The position numbers and the translations under genes are program-made. 22,451 bases of DNA from a virus: IMG/VR virus record IMGVR_UViG_3300043544_000240, positions 1 through 22,451 of that record; one strand, 5' to 3'. The notes under the pieces are model-generated. The model was not told where the DNA came from. It was given only the letters and a program-made list of their open reading frames with translations, and searched no databases. This document shows, in pieces, positions 1 through 9,700 of the stretch (position 1 is its first letter; every line of letters begins with the position of its first letter).

Positions 1-594
1 TTCTAAGTATGTCTGAAGAGATAGTCCTGTGGGAACGGCAGGAGGCTGGGTATCTACATCACTGTCACCTACTTTTTTAGGCACTACCGAATATTCTGTA
101 GATGGATTTGATTTATTACCGCTTGTATCATAACTAATTACTTTTACATAATATGTTGTCCCTCCGCTTAAATCTTGCACATTAAATGTTGATGCTTTGC
201 CTTTTGCCTTTAGAGTAGAAGAGGAAGGAGTAAAGCCAGAATTTGTAGATGCATGAATTTCAAAACCATCCCAATCTGAGGCGGAAGGAGCCTCTATTGT
301 AATAGTGAAACCATTTATAATAGGCGTAATTGAGATATTAGTAGGCACAGGAGGCGGTGTAGTATCTTTAGCATAACCACTTATTTGAGCGGGGACAGAA
401 GATTTTATTCCGTTTTTTACCCCCCAAACTCTGTAATAATAAAGAACATCAGGGTCTAAATTAGTATGAGTATATGTAGTTGCCTTAACAGTAGCTAAAT
501 ACAGCCAATTTTGCCCATCAGTAGAGTATTCAATTAAATATTCATCGTGTATTCCTTGCCAAGAAAGTTTTATATAGCCTCTTTTTTCACTCAC
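1..594 (-). CDS. Fibronectin type III repeat tail/fibre protein, 3' end cut by window edge
   Basis: The frame is open for 198 codons and runs off the left edge, so the C-terminus is missing. I place the start at a GTG (594-592). It overlaps the stop of the upstream hub gene as GTGA and has an AAGGAGG site nine bases ahead; no in-frame ATG fits better. The protein is all-beta with tandem fibronectin type III-like units. The first covers roughly residues 1-78 (IEYSTDGQNW, YYYRVWGVKNG). The second starts at TTPPPVPTNISI near residue 80 and ends near 165 (TTYYVKVISYDTSGN). A third starts at TQPPAVPTGLSL near residue 182. FN3 repeats are common in phage tail and receptor-binding proteins, where they bind glycans weakly or act as spacers. 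Its place directly after the hub gene suggests a tip or side-fibre component. No catalytic motif is visible in the part present. Confidence 0.8.
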   Translation of the reverse strand, partial: MSEKRGYIKLSWQGIHDEYLIEYSTDGQNWLYLATVKATTYTHTNLDPDVLYYYRVWGVKNGIKSSVPAQISGYAKDTTPPPVPTNISITPIINGFTITIEAPSASDWDGFEIHASTNSGFTPSSSTLKAKGKASTFNVQDLSGGTTYYVKVISYDTSGNKSNPSTEYSVVPKKVGDSDVDTQPPAVPTGLSLQTYLE

Positions 595-2285
595 ACCATC
601 AGTCCTCCTTCAAGAGTAAGATTTGTAACAGCTGGAACTATATTCCCTTGCTTTGCAACGGTAGAAAGAATGAGGTCCAATAAATCGCTTATTTTGGTGT
701 CTAACTTTAATGTTGCTCTACCTTCTGTGCTTTTTGTTATTTCTATAATTCTGAATTTATCATCTATGCCTCTTACGATGGAGCGGTATTGAATATAGTC
801 GCCTAATTCTATATCCGTAAGAGAACCTTCTACTTCTATATCTTCTATTGCCCTTTTAATAATGTCTACTTGGAAATTAAAACGAGGTCTTGACCGCTTC
901 TCAAGCTCGTCATTGGCTTTCTGAGTGAGTTGGGTTAAGTCAGATATATTGCTGTCCGAAATCGTTCCATAAATATCTCCATAAGCTTCAATGGAGGATG
1001 AGTTCTCTACCTTTATGAAATACGTATCTATACCGCTACCAGCTCCATAACCGTATATTATATTGGCTAACTTGGAACAGTCTTCGTCTATCGGGGCAGA
1101 TAAAATATCTCCTTTATTTCCTTGTCCGCTTTCAATAAGAGTTATGTATTGGGATTTGTCTTCTCCTATTTTGATTGGTTGTTTATTAGTAGCGTCATAG
1201 TTTACTTGTGGCACAAAAGTGTCTGTTGTCATCTCAAGTTTGAACCTGTTTAAGATGTCTGTCATTAGGCTTAAATTTGTTGTCTCAGAACCAGTTGTAA
1301 TATCTTCAGGGGTGTCAATATTAGATAAACTTGAAGAGATGCCTATATCTTGAAATTCGCTTGTATATACTCCTATTACTTGGATAGCATACAGCACAGG
1401 AGATTTACCATATACGCCTTCTTTATCTGTTAAATCTGTTTTGCTTGTAGTATCAGAAGTATATAAGACTACGCCCACTCTGAGGTGTGTAATCTTGCTA
1501 CCGTTTTGGTCAGCGGAAATAATTATTTCGTGATAACCCTCACCGTTATCGGTATATGTATATTCCATCCAGTTTTGTCTTGTAGTCTCACTTAATCGCC
1601 AATTAGGATTACTTGCGGTTTTAAAATCATAACTGAAATATGTAGTAGTTTCTTCTGATGTTGTGCCTTTTACTCGTAAGATAATCTTTTCTAATTTTGT
1701 ATAATCGGTAAATTGAATGGGTTCAGTAATTATATATCCATAATCCTTGAAATACTCGGTGTTTCCTATCATTTCTGTTCCCAAACATACTGCGTCTCCA
1801 TAATCTTTCCCCTGTAAGAACTCTGTATTAATATCAACTTTAGTTGGACAGTTATCCCAATCCTGTTTCCATGTCCACACACGTTCTATCTTAAATTTTT
1901 TGAGACAATATTTAAGAGCTACATCTATTGTGGGGGCTATGTTTTTTAACCGTGTGTTGGGGGCAAATAAATAGTCGTTTAGCCTTGTAATTGCCCCATA
2001 GCATCTAAATGTAACCATTTCATCAGATAATCTTCTCTCACGAACATAAAAATATCCTTCCTCTTTAAAAGTTCCGTCGTTTCGTTTGCGGACAAGTCTA
2101 ATTAGAGTGTTGTATCTTAAATAAGGTCTGTTATTCTCGTCGTATAAATTGGAGTCTCGGTAGTAAAGAGAAAATGATAGTTCAGAGGCTTGGTTTATTT
2201 TTTTAGATATTGTTATATCACTTGCAAAGCTATTTATTACTGTTACAACATCTTTATCGCTATTTAGGACCTCTATTTGATACAT
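591..2285 (-). CDS. Tail hub / tail-associated protein (Tal, gp37-like)
   Basis: A 564-residue baseplate hub protein. The N-terminal 130 residues follow the pattern of siphophage Tal/gp37-like proteins: a short beta segment (ASDITISKKINQASELSFSL), a strand carrying YNTLIRLVR, then EEGYFYVRERRLSD and VTFRCYGAITRLNDY. The C-terminal half is also typical: SKLANIIYGYGAG, SSIEAYGDIYG, a helix with LTQKANDELEKRSRP, then DIELGDYIQYRS and the final FRIIEITKS strand. In this family the protein caps the tail tube below the tape measure, and its N-terminal domains are homologous to the gp27-type hub. Residues about 178-305 are an extra beta-rich segment inside the hub, perhaps a jelly-roll insertion. 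I see no peptidase motif. The gene starts three bases after the preceding stop behind AGGAGGTAA. The hub assignment is firm; any enzymatic role is unknown. Confidence 0.78.
   Translation of the reverse strand: MYQIEVLNSDKDVVTVINSFASDITISKKINQASELSFSLYYRDSNLYDENNRPYLRYNTLIRLVRKRNDGTFKEEGYFYVRERRLSDEMVTFRCYGAITRLNDYLFAPNTRLKNIAPTIDVALKYCLKKFKIERVWTWKQDWDNCPTKVDINTEFLQGKDYGDAVCLGTEMIGNTEYFKDYGYIITEPIQFTDYTKLEKIILRVKGTTSEETTTYFSYDFKTASNPNWRLSETTRQNWMEYTYTDNGEGYHEIIISADQNGSKITHLRVGVVLYTSDTTSKTDLTDKEGVYGKSPVLYAIQVIGVYTSEFQDIGISSSLSNIDTPEDITTGSETTNLSLMTDILNRFKLEMTTDTFVPQVNYDATNKQPIKIGEDKSQYITLIESGQGNKGDILSAPIDEDCSKLANIIYGYGAGSGIDTYFIKVENSSSIEAYGDIYGTISDSNISDLTQLTQKANDELEKRSRPRFNFQVDIIKRAIEDIEVEGSLTDIELGDYIQYRSIVRGIDDKFRIIEITKSTEGRATLKLDTKISDLLDLILSTVAKQGNIVPAVTNLTLEGGLMV
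604..610 (-). promoter_or_regulatory. Shine-Dalgarno site that fixes the GTG start of the FN3 gene
   Basis: AAGGAGG on the minus strand, nine bases before the GTG at 594. It lies inside the last codons of the hub gene, encoding part of its Glu-Gly-Gly near the C-terminus. It is the main reason for choosing the GTG start. Confidence 0.7.
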
Positions 2286-2288
2286 AAC

Positions 2289-2297
2289 TTACCTCCT
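2289..2297 (-). promoter_or_regulatory. Shine-Dalgarno site overlapping the upstream stop codon
   Basis: AGGAGGTAA on the minus strand, three bases before the ATG of the hub gene. The AGG AGG codons are the last two arginines of the upstream 1287-residue protein and TAA is its stop codon, so the site is shared between coding and initiation functions. This favours coupled translation. Confidence 0.7.
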
Positions 2298-5200
2298 CAG
2301 TGTTATCCTGAATGCACCTTGTCCTTTTATCTTGAACGTATTTTTCTCCCATCTGAGTGCAATAGGGTCTAAGAAATATGTAGAGTTAATACTGGAATTA
2401 ATATTGGAGTTATTCTTAAATACTACTGCTTTTTGTGGATTGATTTCTAATAAATCTGTGCCTGAGATAGAAGTTGCAATAACTATACCTTCTTCTTTAG
2501 GCTCTACAAAATTTGTATCAGTTCCCTCAACAAGGACTAAGTTTTTCCAGTAAGTATTTGCAGTTGAGAAACCAGAAATTCGTAAGGTAATTACACAATA
2601 TGAATATCTCGGTGTAAAAGTAAAAGAATATCGTTTATAAGATGTAGCAGAGGGGTTTGAAATATAATATTGGTCATAGTTTCCAGTATAAATAGAGGGC
2701 AGAGTAGTGAAATCAGGTTCATAATACCAGATACATACGTGACAAGGAACAGGTGATTTTAAATCAAAGCTCATTGTATAGGTTGTGTTAGGCTTAAGTA
2801 TTACCTTTTGTCCTTTCCCATGATGTGAACTTGAATAATTTCTTACCAATATTGCCTGTTCTTTTGCATCATATACGTTGTCATATGCGTTAGAAAGTCC
2901 AGTCCCAAAGTTCCACTCAGGTATAGGTTGCATATGTGTTCCTGTAGGTAGTGGGTTATCAAATAAATTCTTATTGCGTCTTATTATTGTTATGTTCTTC
3001 GCATACTTGTGTTTTACTTTTAATCTTACGTAATCTGTCTCAATTTCAGCAGGATTAGTTCCATCCGAGGGTGATTGAGAACGAACCATAACGTAAATCT
3101 TGTTGTCTGAAGAGACATATTGGGACAAATTGGAAGTAAGCGTTGCCTTAAACGGTGCATAGTAATCAAGAGTTCCATCAAAATCTGCATAATAGACTGT
3201 ATATGCATCAATTTGTGGTGGTTTTGTTAAATCTTCTGTGCTTTCGTCGGCTCTGTTGAGAATTTGTAGATGAGAAAGCATAAAGGCTGTATCGTAATAG
3301 TTAGGTTGTAGTTTGTAAGGTAAACGTGGGTTCACTAATTGCAATTGACACGCTAAGCTATTATTTACATAGAGTTTATAATTTATTCCATCATATATAA
3401 ATTTTAAAAAATGCCAATTATCTTTGGGATAAGTAGAGGAAGAGGAAATTATGTTATATCCCCCGCTTGAATTGTAATAACGTAAAAAAGCTTTATTAAA
3501 CTCATCAAAACCCAAACTTAATGCTTGTGCGTTTGAACTATCAAAAAACCACATTAAATTATATGAGTTATTCCCAGAAAATGGCTTCATCCAGAATTTT
3601 ATTGTAAAAGGCTTATTTATATTTAATATTTGCCCCAAAAGTATATTAAAGTTATCTAAATTTTTTGTGTTTTCTATATATGATTTCCATGCTCTTATGT
3701 ACGCTGAGAAGGAATTTTGTGCCATTGTTGCATTATCTATATATACTGTTTTCCCTGCCATAACTTTTATGCCCCAGTTACTTGAGGTCCAAGATACAAT
3801 CTCTTTTGAGCATCTATACCATCCATTTAAGAGCGGTTCTATATAATCAAAATCTACCTCTGAGCCATTTACATAAGCTTTTACGATTGTGTTATCTATT
3901 GCTGATAAGTCTGAGGCTTTGACGTAGAATTGTACTGATACATAGTATCCTGAAGTTCCTTTTTGTTGATACAAAATTACTCCGTTGTTTCCTCCATTTA
4001 CTACACAGCCATATGAACCTGAGTAGAATTGACCTGATGTGCTTGTTATACTTGCTATCCCTGTTCCGCCAAGTGTATTAACTGTCCATCCTGTTAAACT
4101 GCCACTTTCAAATCCTGAGTTGTCAAATAAATTAGTATAGTTTCTTTCCAACATCAGTGCTTTCCCAGTTTGTCCTTTTCTCCATTCAAGTGCTGTATCT
4201 CTTTCGTTAATCATTAGTCCATCAGCATAGAAAGTGATACTTTGAGCTGATGTTGTATAGACTTTTAAACATGCTTTAAAGCCTTGATTTGAGAAGGTTC
4301 TTGTAATAGATATTCTTTGCCATGAGGATGTGAGAGTAATTGCAGAGGAGACTGTCGTATTTATTGGCGTATCATCTGCTTTTCTTTCCTCAATTACTAA
4401 ATATACAGTTCCACTGCCTTTTAAATAAACACTTGCTGTATAGGTTCTTCCTGCAAAGACGTTAACAGAGCTCGTATAAAATCCTTGTCCAGAGGTAGTT
4501 CCATCACAAACTACTTTTAAGCTTGCCTGTCCTTCCCAGCACGTTGTAGTATCTCTTGATAAGGTAGTTCCACTTGCTGTTGTATTAAAACCGGTTGTAT
4601 CGGTCTCTATGTTGGATTGGTTTTCAGTAAGATAATTGAAAAATCTTCCTGCCTCAAATCGTGGGACGTTTCCTATTACTTTACTTCCATCTAACTGATA
4701 GGCATCACTTCCTCTTGTGAAATCAAATCCACTCATTTCTTGCCCTGTTGCAGGAAGAGAGACCCATGAGGAACCGTTCCAGATATAGTGTAGAGCTGAG
4801 TTTCTTTCTCCTGAGTTCTGTCCTTTCGCTCTTCCTCTCCATTCATATGTTATTTCAGTTAAGTTATTCTTTACTACATTTACATCAGTGTCTATACCAC
4901 TTAAGTCAAAGGCAAATAATTGATATGGATAATAATTGGATGTAGTTGTAGATGTTTTAACTCCTAAATTTTCGCTTGTAGAAAGAGAGGAATAATCAGA
5001 TATCTCAATCCATGAGCTATCAGATGGAGAAACTGATGATGACCCTGTTCTTGTCTTAATTATGTGTTTATTATCTGTAGTTGACCCTGCAGTCTTTCCT
5101 TTATAGTCGTTGCAGTAGCTTTTTTCGAGTGGCTCAACAAAAATAATGGGTTTTGTCTCAACATATCCTGTATAGTCAAAAGATTGAATAAAATCTGGTA

Positions 5201-6152
5201 TAAATCCAATTAGAGTAATCTGATATCCCTGAGAGCTTGTGTTCTTTTCTGGTGCTGTTCTTATTTTTAATACATGTTCTCCCTCTGAAAGACCCGATAC
5301 ACTGAAAAGCGGAGCAACAGTCCAAGTGGATGAATAACAATCTACACTTGTTTCGCTTTCACTATCTACGGAATAATACAAAATACCATGGTCAAATGAT
5401 TTTAACCCTACAACTGTAATTCCAGTTCCGTTAAACGTAAATTCTACATATTCAGAATTGGAGACTGGAGTGAACGATATATTGTCAAACCAGACGTATC
5501 CATCTCCACTTGTGTAATACATGAATGCAAACTGGATATAGTAAACATCTTGGGGAATAGTAATTGAATAATTTTTGTTAATCCAAGAACTGCTGGTGGT
5601 AGTTCCATTTATATATTGGGCTTGGTGGTCTGTTGAATAATTAAATCCCTGAATTATTTTATTTTGCGTTATATTATTTTGGTTCTTGTCATAAAGTCGG
5701 AATAGGACAATAAATTGAGAAGAGGAATTTGTTGAATAGACATAAAAATTGAGATTGTAAGTCTTATTGGGAACTACTTTGTGCAGGACTTTCTCTGCTA
5801 CACCATATCCGCTTGTGCTTCCGTTCCCACATTTAACCGAATAAGCTCCTGTCTTTTTATAAGTGCTATCTCTTGTTGCGGTTGTTGTGCTGGAGTTCCA
5901 GTTGCTTATGATGGCATAGTTCCAGTTCGCTGTTAGGGATGATTGTTCAAATTCTCCGTCTATGATTAAATTATTTGACAGGGCAACTCCATTAAAAAAG
6001 CCGGGATGTTTAATTGTAGCCCAGTCCCCAAAGACGTATAAGTGGGGGCAATAAGAAGGAGAATGAATAGGAGCAGAAAAACATTCTGCGTTTTTATCAT
6101 GGTCATCAGCATTATCGTATGAATAATAAACTGGGAATACAATATCAGCCAT
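2289..6152 (-). CDS. Large baseplate/tail protein with carbohydrate-binding and LamG-like modules
   Basis: A 1287-residue protein built of beta-sandwich modules. Seen in order: a short N-terminal cap; a CBM4/9-like domain at about 60-225 (NLIIDGEFEQS to VWFDNISFTP); a GtGi/dhG-type domain at about 230-315 (FNGTGITVVGLKSFDHG) resembling non-catalytic domains of glycosidases; an unassigned region at about 320-500; CBM-like domains at about 505-655 and 674-812; a LamG/concanavalin-like domain at about 820-963 (FTIKFWMKP, WHFLKFIYDG, YKLYVNNSL); a further CBM-like domain at about 1062-1220; and a C-terminal segment (LLEINPQKAVVF, NTFKIKGQGAFRITLRR) that looks like the last strands of a Dit galectin-like domain. 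The start ATG overlaps the Dit-like gene by eight bases, with GGGAGG ahead of it. Such modules in siphophage baseplates usually bind cell-surface glycans, so a host-adhesion role is likely. Module borders are estimates. Confidence 0.72.
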   Translation of the reverse strand: MADIVFPVYYSYDNADDHDKNAECFSAPIHSPSYCPHLYVFGDWATIKHPGFFNGVALSNNLIIDGEFEQSSLTANWNYAIISNWNSSTTTATRDSTYKKTGAYSVKCGNGSTSGYGVAEKVLHKVVPNKTYNLNFYVYSTNSSSQFIVLFRLYDKNQNNITQNKIIQGFNYSTDHQAQYINGTTTSSSWINKNYSITIPQDVYYIQFAFMYYTSGDGYVWFDNISFTPVSNSEYVEFTFNGTGITVVGLKSFDHGILYYSVDSESETSVDCYSSTWTVAPLFSVSGLSEGEHVLKIRTAPEKNTSSQGYQITLIGFIPDFIQSFDYTGYVETKPIIFVEPLEKSYCNDYKGKTAGSTTDNKHIIKTRTGSSSVSPSDSSWIEISDYSSLSTSENLGVKTSTTTSNYYPYQLFAFDLSGIDTDVNVVKNNLTEITYEWRGRAKGQNSGERNSALHYIWNGSSWVSLPATGQEMSGFDFTRGSDAYQLDGSKVIGNVPRFEAGRFFNYLTENQSNIETDTTGFNTTASGTTLSRDTTTCWEGQASLKVVCDGTTSGQGFYTSSVNVFAGRTYTASVYLKGSGTVYLVIEERKADDTPINTTVSSAITLTSSWQRISITRTFSNQGFKACLKVYTTSAQSITFYADGLMINERDTALEWRKGQTGKALMLERNYTNLFDNSGFESGSLTGWTVNTLGGTGIASITSTSGQFYSGSYGCVVNGGNNGVILYQQKGTSGYYVSVQFYVKASDLSAIDNTIVKAYVNGSEVDFDYIEPLLNGWYRCSKEIVSWTSSNWGIKVMAGKTVYIDNATMAQNSFSAYIRAWKSYIENTKNLDNFNILLGQILNINKPFTIKFWMKPFSGNNSYNLMWFFDSSNAQALSLGFDEFNKAFLRYYNSSGGYNIISSSSTYPKDNWHFLKFIYDGINYKLYVNNSLACQLQLVNPRLPYKLQPNYYDTAFMLSHLQILNRADESTEDLTKPPQIDAYTVYYADFDGTLDYYAPFKATLTSNLSQYVSSDNKIYVMVRSQSPSDGTNPAEIETDYVRLKVKHKYAKNITIIRRNKNLFDNPLPTGTHMQPIPEWNFGTGLSNAYDNVYDAKEQAILVRNYSSSHHGKGQKVILKPNTTYTMSFDLKSPVPCHVCIWYYEPDFTTLPSIYTGNYDQYYISNPSATSYKRYSFTFTPRYSYCVITLRISGFSTANTYWKNLVLVEGTDTNFVEPKEEGIVIATSISGTDLLEINPQKAVVFKNNSNINSSINSTYFLDPIALRWEKNTFKIKGQGAFRITLRR

Positions 6153-6711
6153 TTTCTACTTCCTCCCAAATAGGATATAAGATAGTAAGGGTTAAACTAA
6201 ATCTCCAACCTCTGTATCCTACTTCAGGTATTATTGAGAAGCTTAATTCCTCTCTTAATCCTCGTATCTCCCATATTTTGGTTTTGTTACTATCTATATC
6301 TGTATATACTTTTCTTACATAAAGAGCTGGAACATCTCTTTGTCTCTCATTAGATAGTTTCAAATCTAAGCCTCCAGTATCTAAAGGATACTTAGTAATA
6401 ATTTCTAAATAGTATTTAAATTTTTCTGCTTCCCTTATAGTTTTACCTATAATACTTCCTTCAAGACTGAATTTTCTTGGTTTTTCTTTGTATTTATCTA
6501 TATCAACTCTTCCGCCGGGATAATAAAGAGGCTCAAAGATAACAAGATTTAGGGAAGAACCATCGTTTATATTTGATAATACTACTGTTGTTGTTTGGTC
6601 AAAATTAATTTCTGCGGGGCTGAGATATTGTTCGCTCTCTATCCCGTAAAAAGGGTTAGGAATTCGTGTAAGAGCACTATTGCCTATTACGTAATAAATT
6701 TTGTCAGCCAT
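6145..6711 (-). CDS. Distal tail protein (Dit-like), N-terminal domain only
   Basis: A 188-residue protein matching the N-terminal ring-forming domain of siphophage distal tail proteins: a strand with FSLEGSIIGKTIREAEKFKYYL, then PLDTGGLDLKL, DVPALYVRKVY, and a closing FSLTLTILYPIWEE, the place where many Dit proteins have a conserved aromatic dPyw end of the belt domain. Dit hexamers link the last tail-tube ring to the hub. Complete Dit proteins usually have about 250 residues or more with a C-terminal galectin-like domain, which is absent here; a similar segment appears at the C-terminus of the next gene. The gene starts three bases after the tape measure stop, behind a weak AAAGGGTGG site within the last tape measure codons. 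Its place between tape measure and hub supports the call. Confidence 0.75.
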   Translation of the reverse strand: MADKIYYVIGNSALTRIPNPFYGIESEQYLSPAEINFDQTTTVVLSNINDGSSLNLVIFEPLYYPGGRVDIDKYKEKPRKFSLEGSIIGKTIREAEKFKYYLEIITKYPLDTGGLDLKLSNERQRDVPALYVRKVYTDIDSNKTKIWEIRGLREELSFSIIPEVGYRGWRFSLTLTILYPIWEEVENG

Positions 6712-6714
6712 TTG

Positions 6715-9700
6715 TTAGCCACCCTTTGCATAAGATACATTCTTGACTTTTACACCTACTTGATAAATAACTTGGTCAACAATCTTATTAATATCAATAT
6801 CAGCTACTTGGTCTACATAGATGTTTAGATTATTTATAGTTATTTCTTTTGAAACTTCATTAGTAGCTACTCCACTTACAGTTGTTGGAGTAGGGTTTAT
6901 CCCGACAACTGCATCTCTTATTTCTTTTAAATAGCTTGTCATCTGCTCAAAATATGAAGGGAGGAGATTTAGAGAATTCAAGGGGGCAAGAAGTTGCTTA
7001 AATCCCTCAAGAGCATTTCCAGTTAAATTCGTTATTGATATGGGTTGGTCCTTTTTCTTTTCTTCTTCAACTGGTTTTGCTTCTCCTGTTGATTGATACA
7101 TTTCATCTGCAGCTTGACTCATGGCGTCTGCAGCATCTATTAATTTCTGCCCTATTCCACCAAGTAGCCAATCAAGGGGCTTTAAAAGATAGCCTATCAT
7201 CTTAATTACGAACGCTAAGGCTTTTGTGAACGCAAATATTACAGGTTTGAGAACAGTATTCCAATAAGCTAAAAAAACTTTCCCAATTAACGTAATCACC
7301 ATACCGATAATTTCAGCTAATACTTTAAAGAGAGGCACAAAGGGTTTTAATACATCCATAAAAATTTTTAAGATATTGGCAAGGAATTGAAGTATAGGAA
7401 TGATTATAGGTTTAAGAATTGATTTCCCTATCTGTATAAAATCCTTAAGAAAGCCTTCGTATACGTCTTGGAACATTCCTGCAAACTCGCCTAATACTGC
7501 GACAAGACCTTGCGAAATAAGACCACCGATAAAAGAGCCAATTGGTCCTCCCATCAGTCCTCCTATTAAGTCTATTGTTCCTGCTTTTATAAAACCGCCT
7601 ACCTGTGCTGCAGCCTTTCCTATTGGTGTTTCCTTAAAGAATTTGTCCCATACTCCTTTTACTTTATCAAACATAGAGGCTAATCCTTCTCTTATGCTTT
7701 CTATGCTAATTTCTTTTTTAAGAGAAGTCCCGGGGAAAAGAGTAATAATCTTTTGAGAAAAGAAATCCTTAATTTCTTTAGCGTTTATGCCTAAAGTCTT
7801 ACTTAGTCCATTAGCTACGTCATCTAATTTTTTAGTTGGGTCTAACAAAAGACGAACGCTATTTATAATATTGTCTGTCCCGCTTCCTAATACTTTGAAG
7901 AGAAGTTTGAACCCATTAATTATGCCCTGTATTTTTTCAGGACCTACTATTTGGCCCATTATATCTGATATTCCTTTGGCCATACTTACAAGCCCACCTA
8001 CTACCTTTCCTATGTATCCTTCTTCGGGGAATGCTATATTGGCTATTTTTTCACCTGCGAGTGCTTTTGTTATTTCGTTCCCCATAGTATTTGCTGTAGC
8101 TTCCCAATTCTTAGGGTCTAAAAGGGCTTGGAAAGCTTCGTTCTCTTGTGTCCCTTTAATCCAGAAATTCAACATTTTTAGGGCAAAATTAGAAATAGGC
8201 TGTAATAAGCCTTTATCTATCATTGGTTTAATGTTGTTCCATATATTATTGATATCTTCCCAAGGAGTTTTCTCTTTTCTGCCTCCAAGTAGCCAGAGAG
8301 CTATGTTGGAGAAGCTTTTGGCCATATTTTCTATATTATTCTTGAAATTTGCCATGAATGTGTCTACAAGCCCTTCTTGGAATGCTTTTCTGAAATAATC
8401 TGCGATACCTATTGCGGCACCTTTAAAGTCCCCTTGTGCCCAATCGCTCATAGCTTGTATAAGGGTATTCTTGGCATCAACGAGCCATTTATTAGCAACT
8501 TGATTAATTTTATTTTGTGTCTCTATTAGGTTGTCTAATTTGTTATTTAATTTTTCAATCCCTTGATAGTATATTTCTGCTGTCGCATCTAAGCCATTTA
8601 TAAGGTTTGATAAGACATTTTCAAGCTCTTGTAAGACTTCAGCACTGCCTCCACTTTCCTGCCACTTGCTTAAGAGGTTCATTATTTGAGTTCTTGTCTC
8701 CTCAGAAATCTCTGGAGCACCTAAAATATTCTTTAAATTTTCAGGAACTGTTCCTGATTTTATCATTTCAAGAGCTTGTTGTATTTGAATGCTTAAATCT
8801 TTGGCTTTTTGATATTGTTTTATATATTCATCAATTGCTTTAGATATATCACTGTTTTTAGCAAGTAGTTTGCTTATTGAGGCACTATACTTCTGCATTT
8901 TTTCTATATATTCCTTAGTAGAGATGCTTCCTTCTTGAAAATCTTTTTCAGCCTTTTCAATGTCATTGATAAGGTCGTCAATTTGTTTGTTTAAATTATT
9001 GTAATTAAGCGTTTCTGTTGAGCCTATTTGAAAATACTTAGTAAGGTTTGCTATAAAACCTTTAGCAGATTTAATTTCAGCTAAAGGTGAGAACATGACT
9101 CTTAAGAAAGAGTCAACAAATTCAGGGAGCAATTTGAGCTCTGTTTTAGATGATATTTTACCAGAACCAAGCTTCGGTGAGGATTCTTTCTTTTGTTCTT
9201 CTTTCACTCTTTGTTCTAAAGTATTTTGAATTTGGGGTAGATATTTATTTGCTATTTCCATGGTTCTATTAATTTTGCTAAGCGCATCTTGCCCCGCCAA
9301 AGCCATTACTGCTTCTCCTAAAGCATGTTCTCCGCTAATTTTATTCTTATTATCAGTCTTACCGCTAAAATAAGACTTTATTGTATTCCAAAGCTGGTTA
9401 GCTGTCATCACACCCTTGTGGTAATTTTCAAAAGCACTCATGAGTTTATCGTATAATTGCTGTTTAGCACCATAATTCATTAAAAAGTCTTTTAGTTCTG
9501 TTAGACCTTTTTGTTTCATAATAAGTTCAAAACCCGGAAGTTCCTGCGCAGTAAGCTTTCCGCCTCTCCAAGACTTAATAATATTTTCAAATTCTATTAA
9601 AAATTTTTTTAAGGCCTCTTGCCCTTCTTCACCTTCCTTTAACAAAGACCCTAAATTAGAAAAGGAAACATATTGAGAGGAACGCAATAAAGACCAATTT

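Noticed and set aside
6140-6160. Sequencing frameshift joining the Dit-like gene and the 1287-residue gene
   Set aside because: The downstream frame has a TAG just before its ATG, a good GGGAGG site precedes that ATG, and the upstream gene ends in a normal stop. Two coupled genes explain it better, though an old split is likely.
7787-8398. 203-codon plus-strand open frame opposite the tape measure gene
   Set aside because: It lies fully antisense to an intact, well-supported gene. The product has no recognisable domain and no operon partner. Long antisense frames are expected opposite A+T-rich, purine-rich coding sequence.
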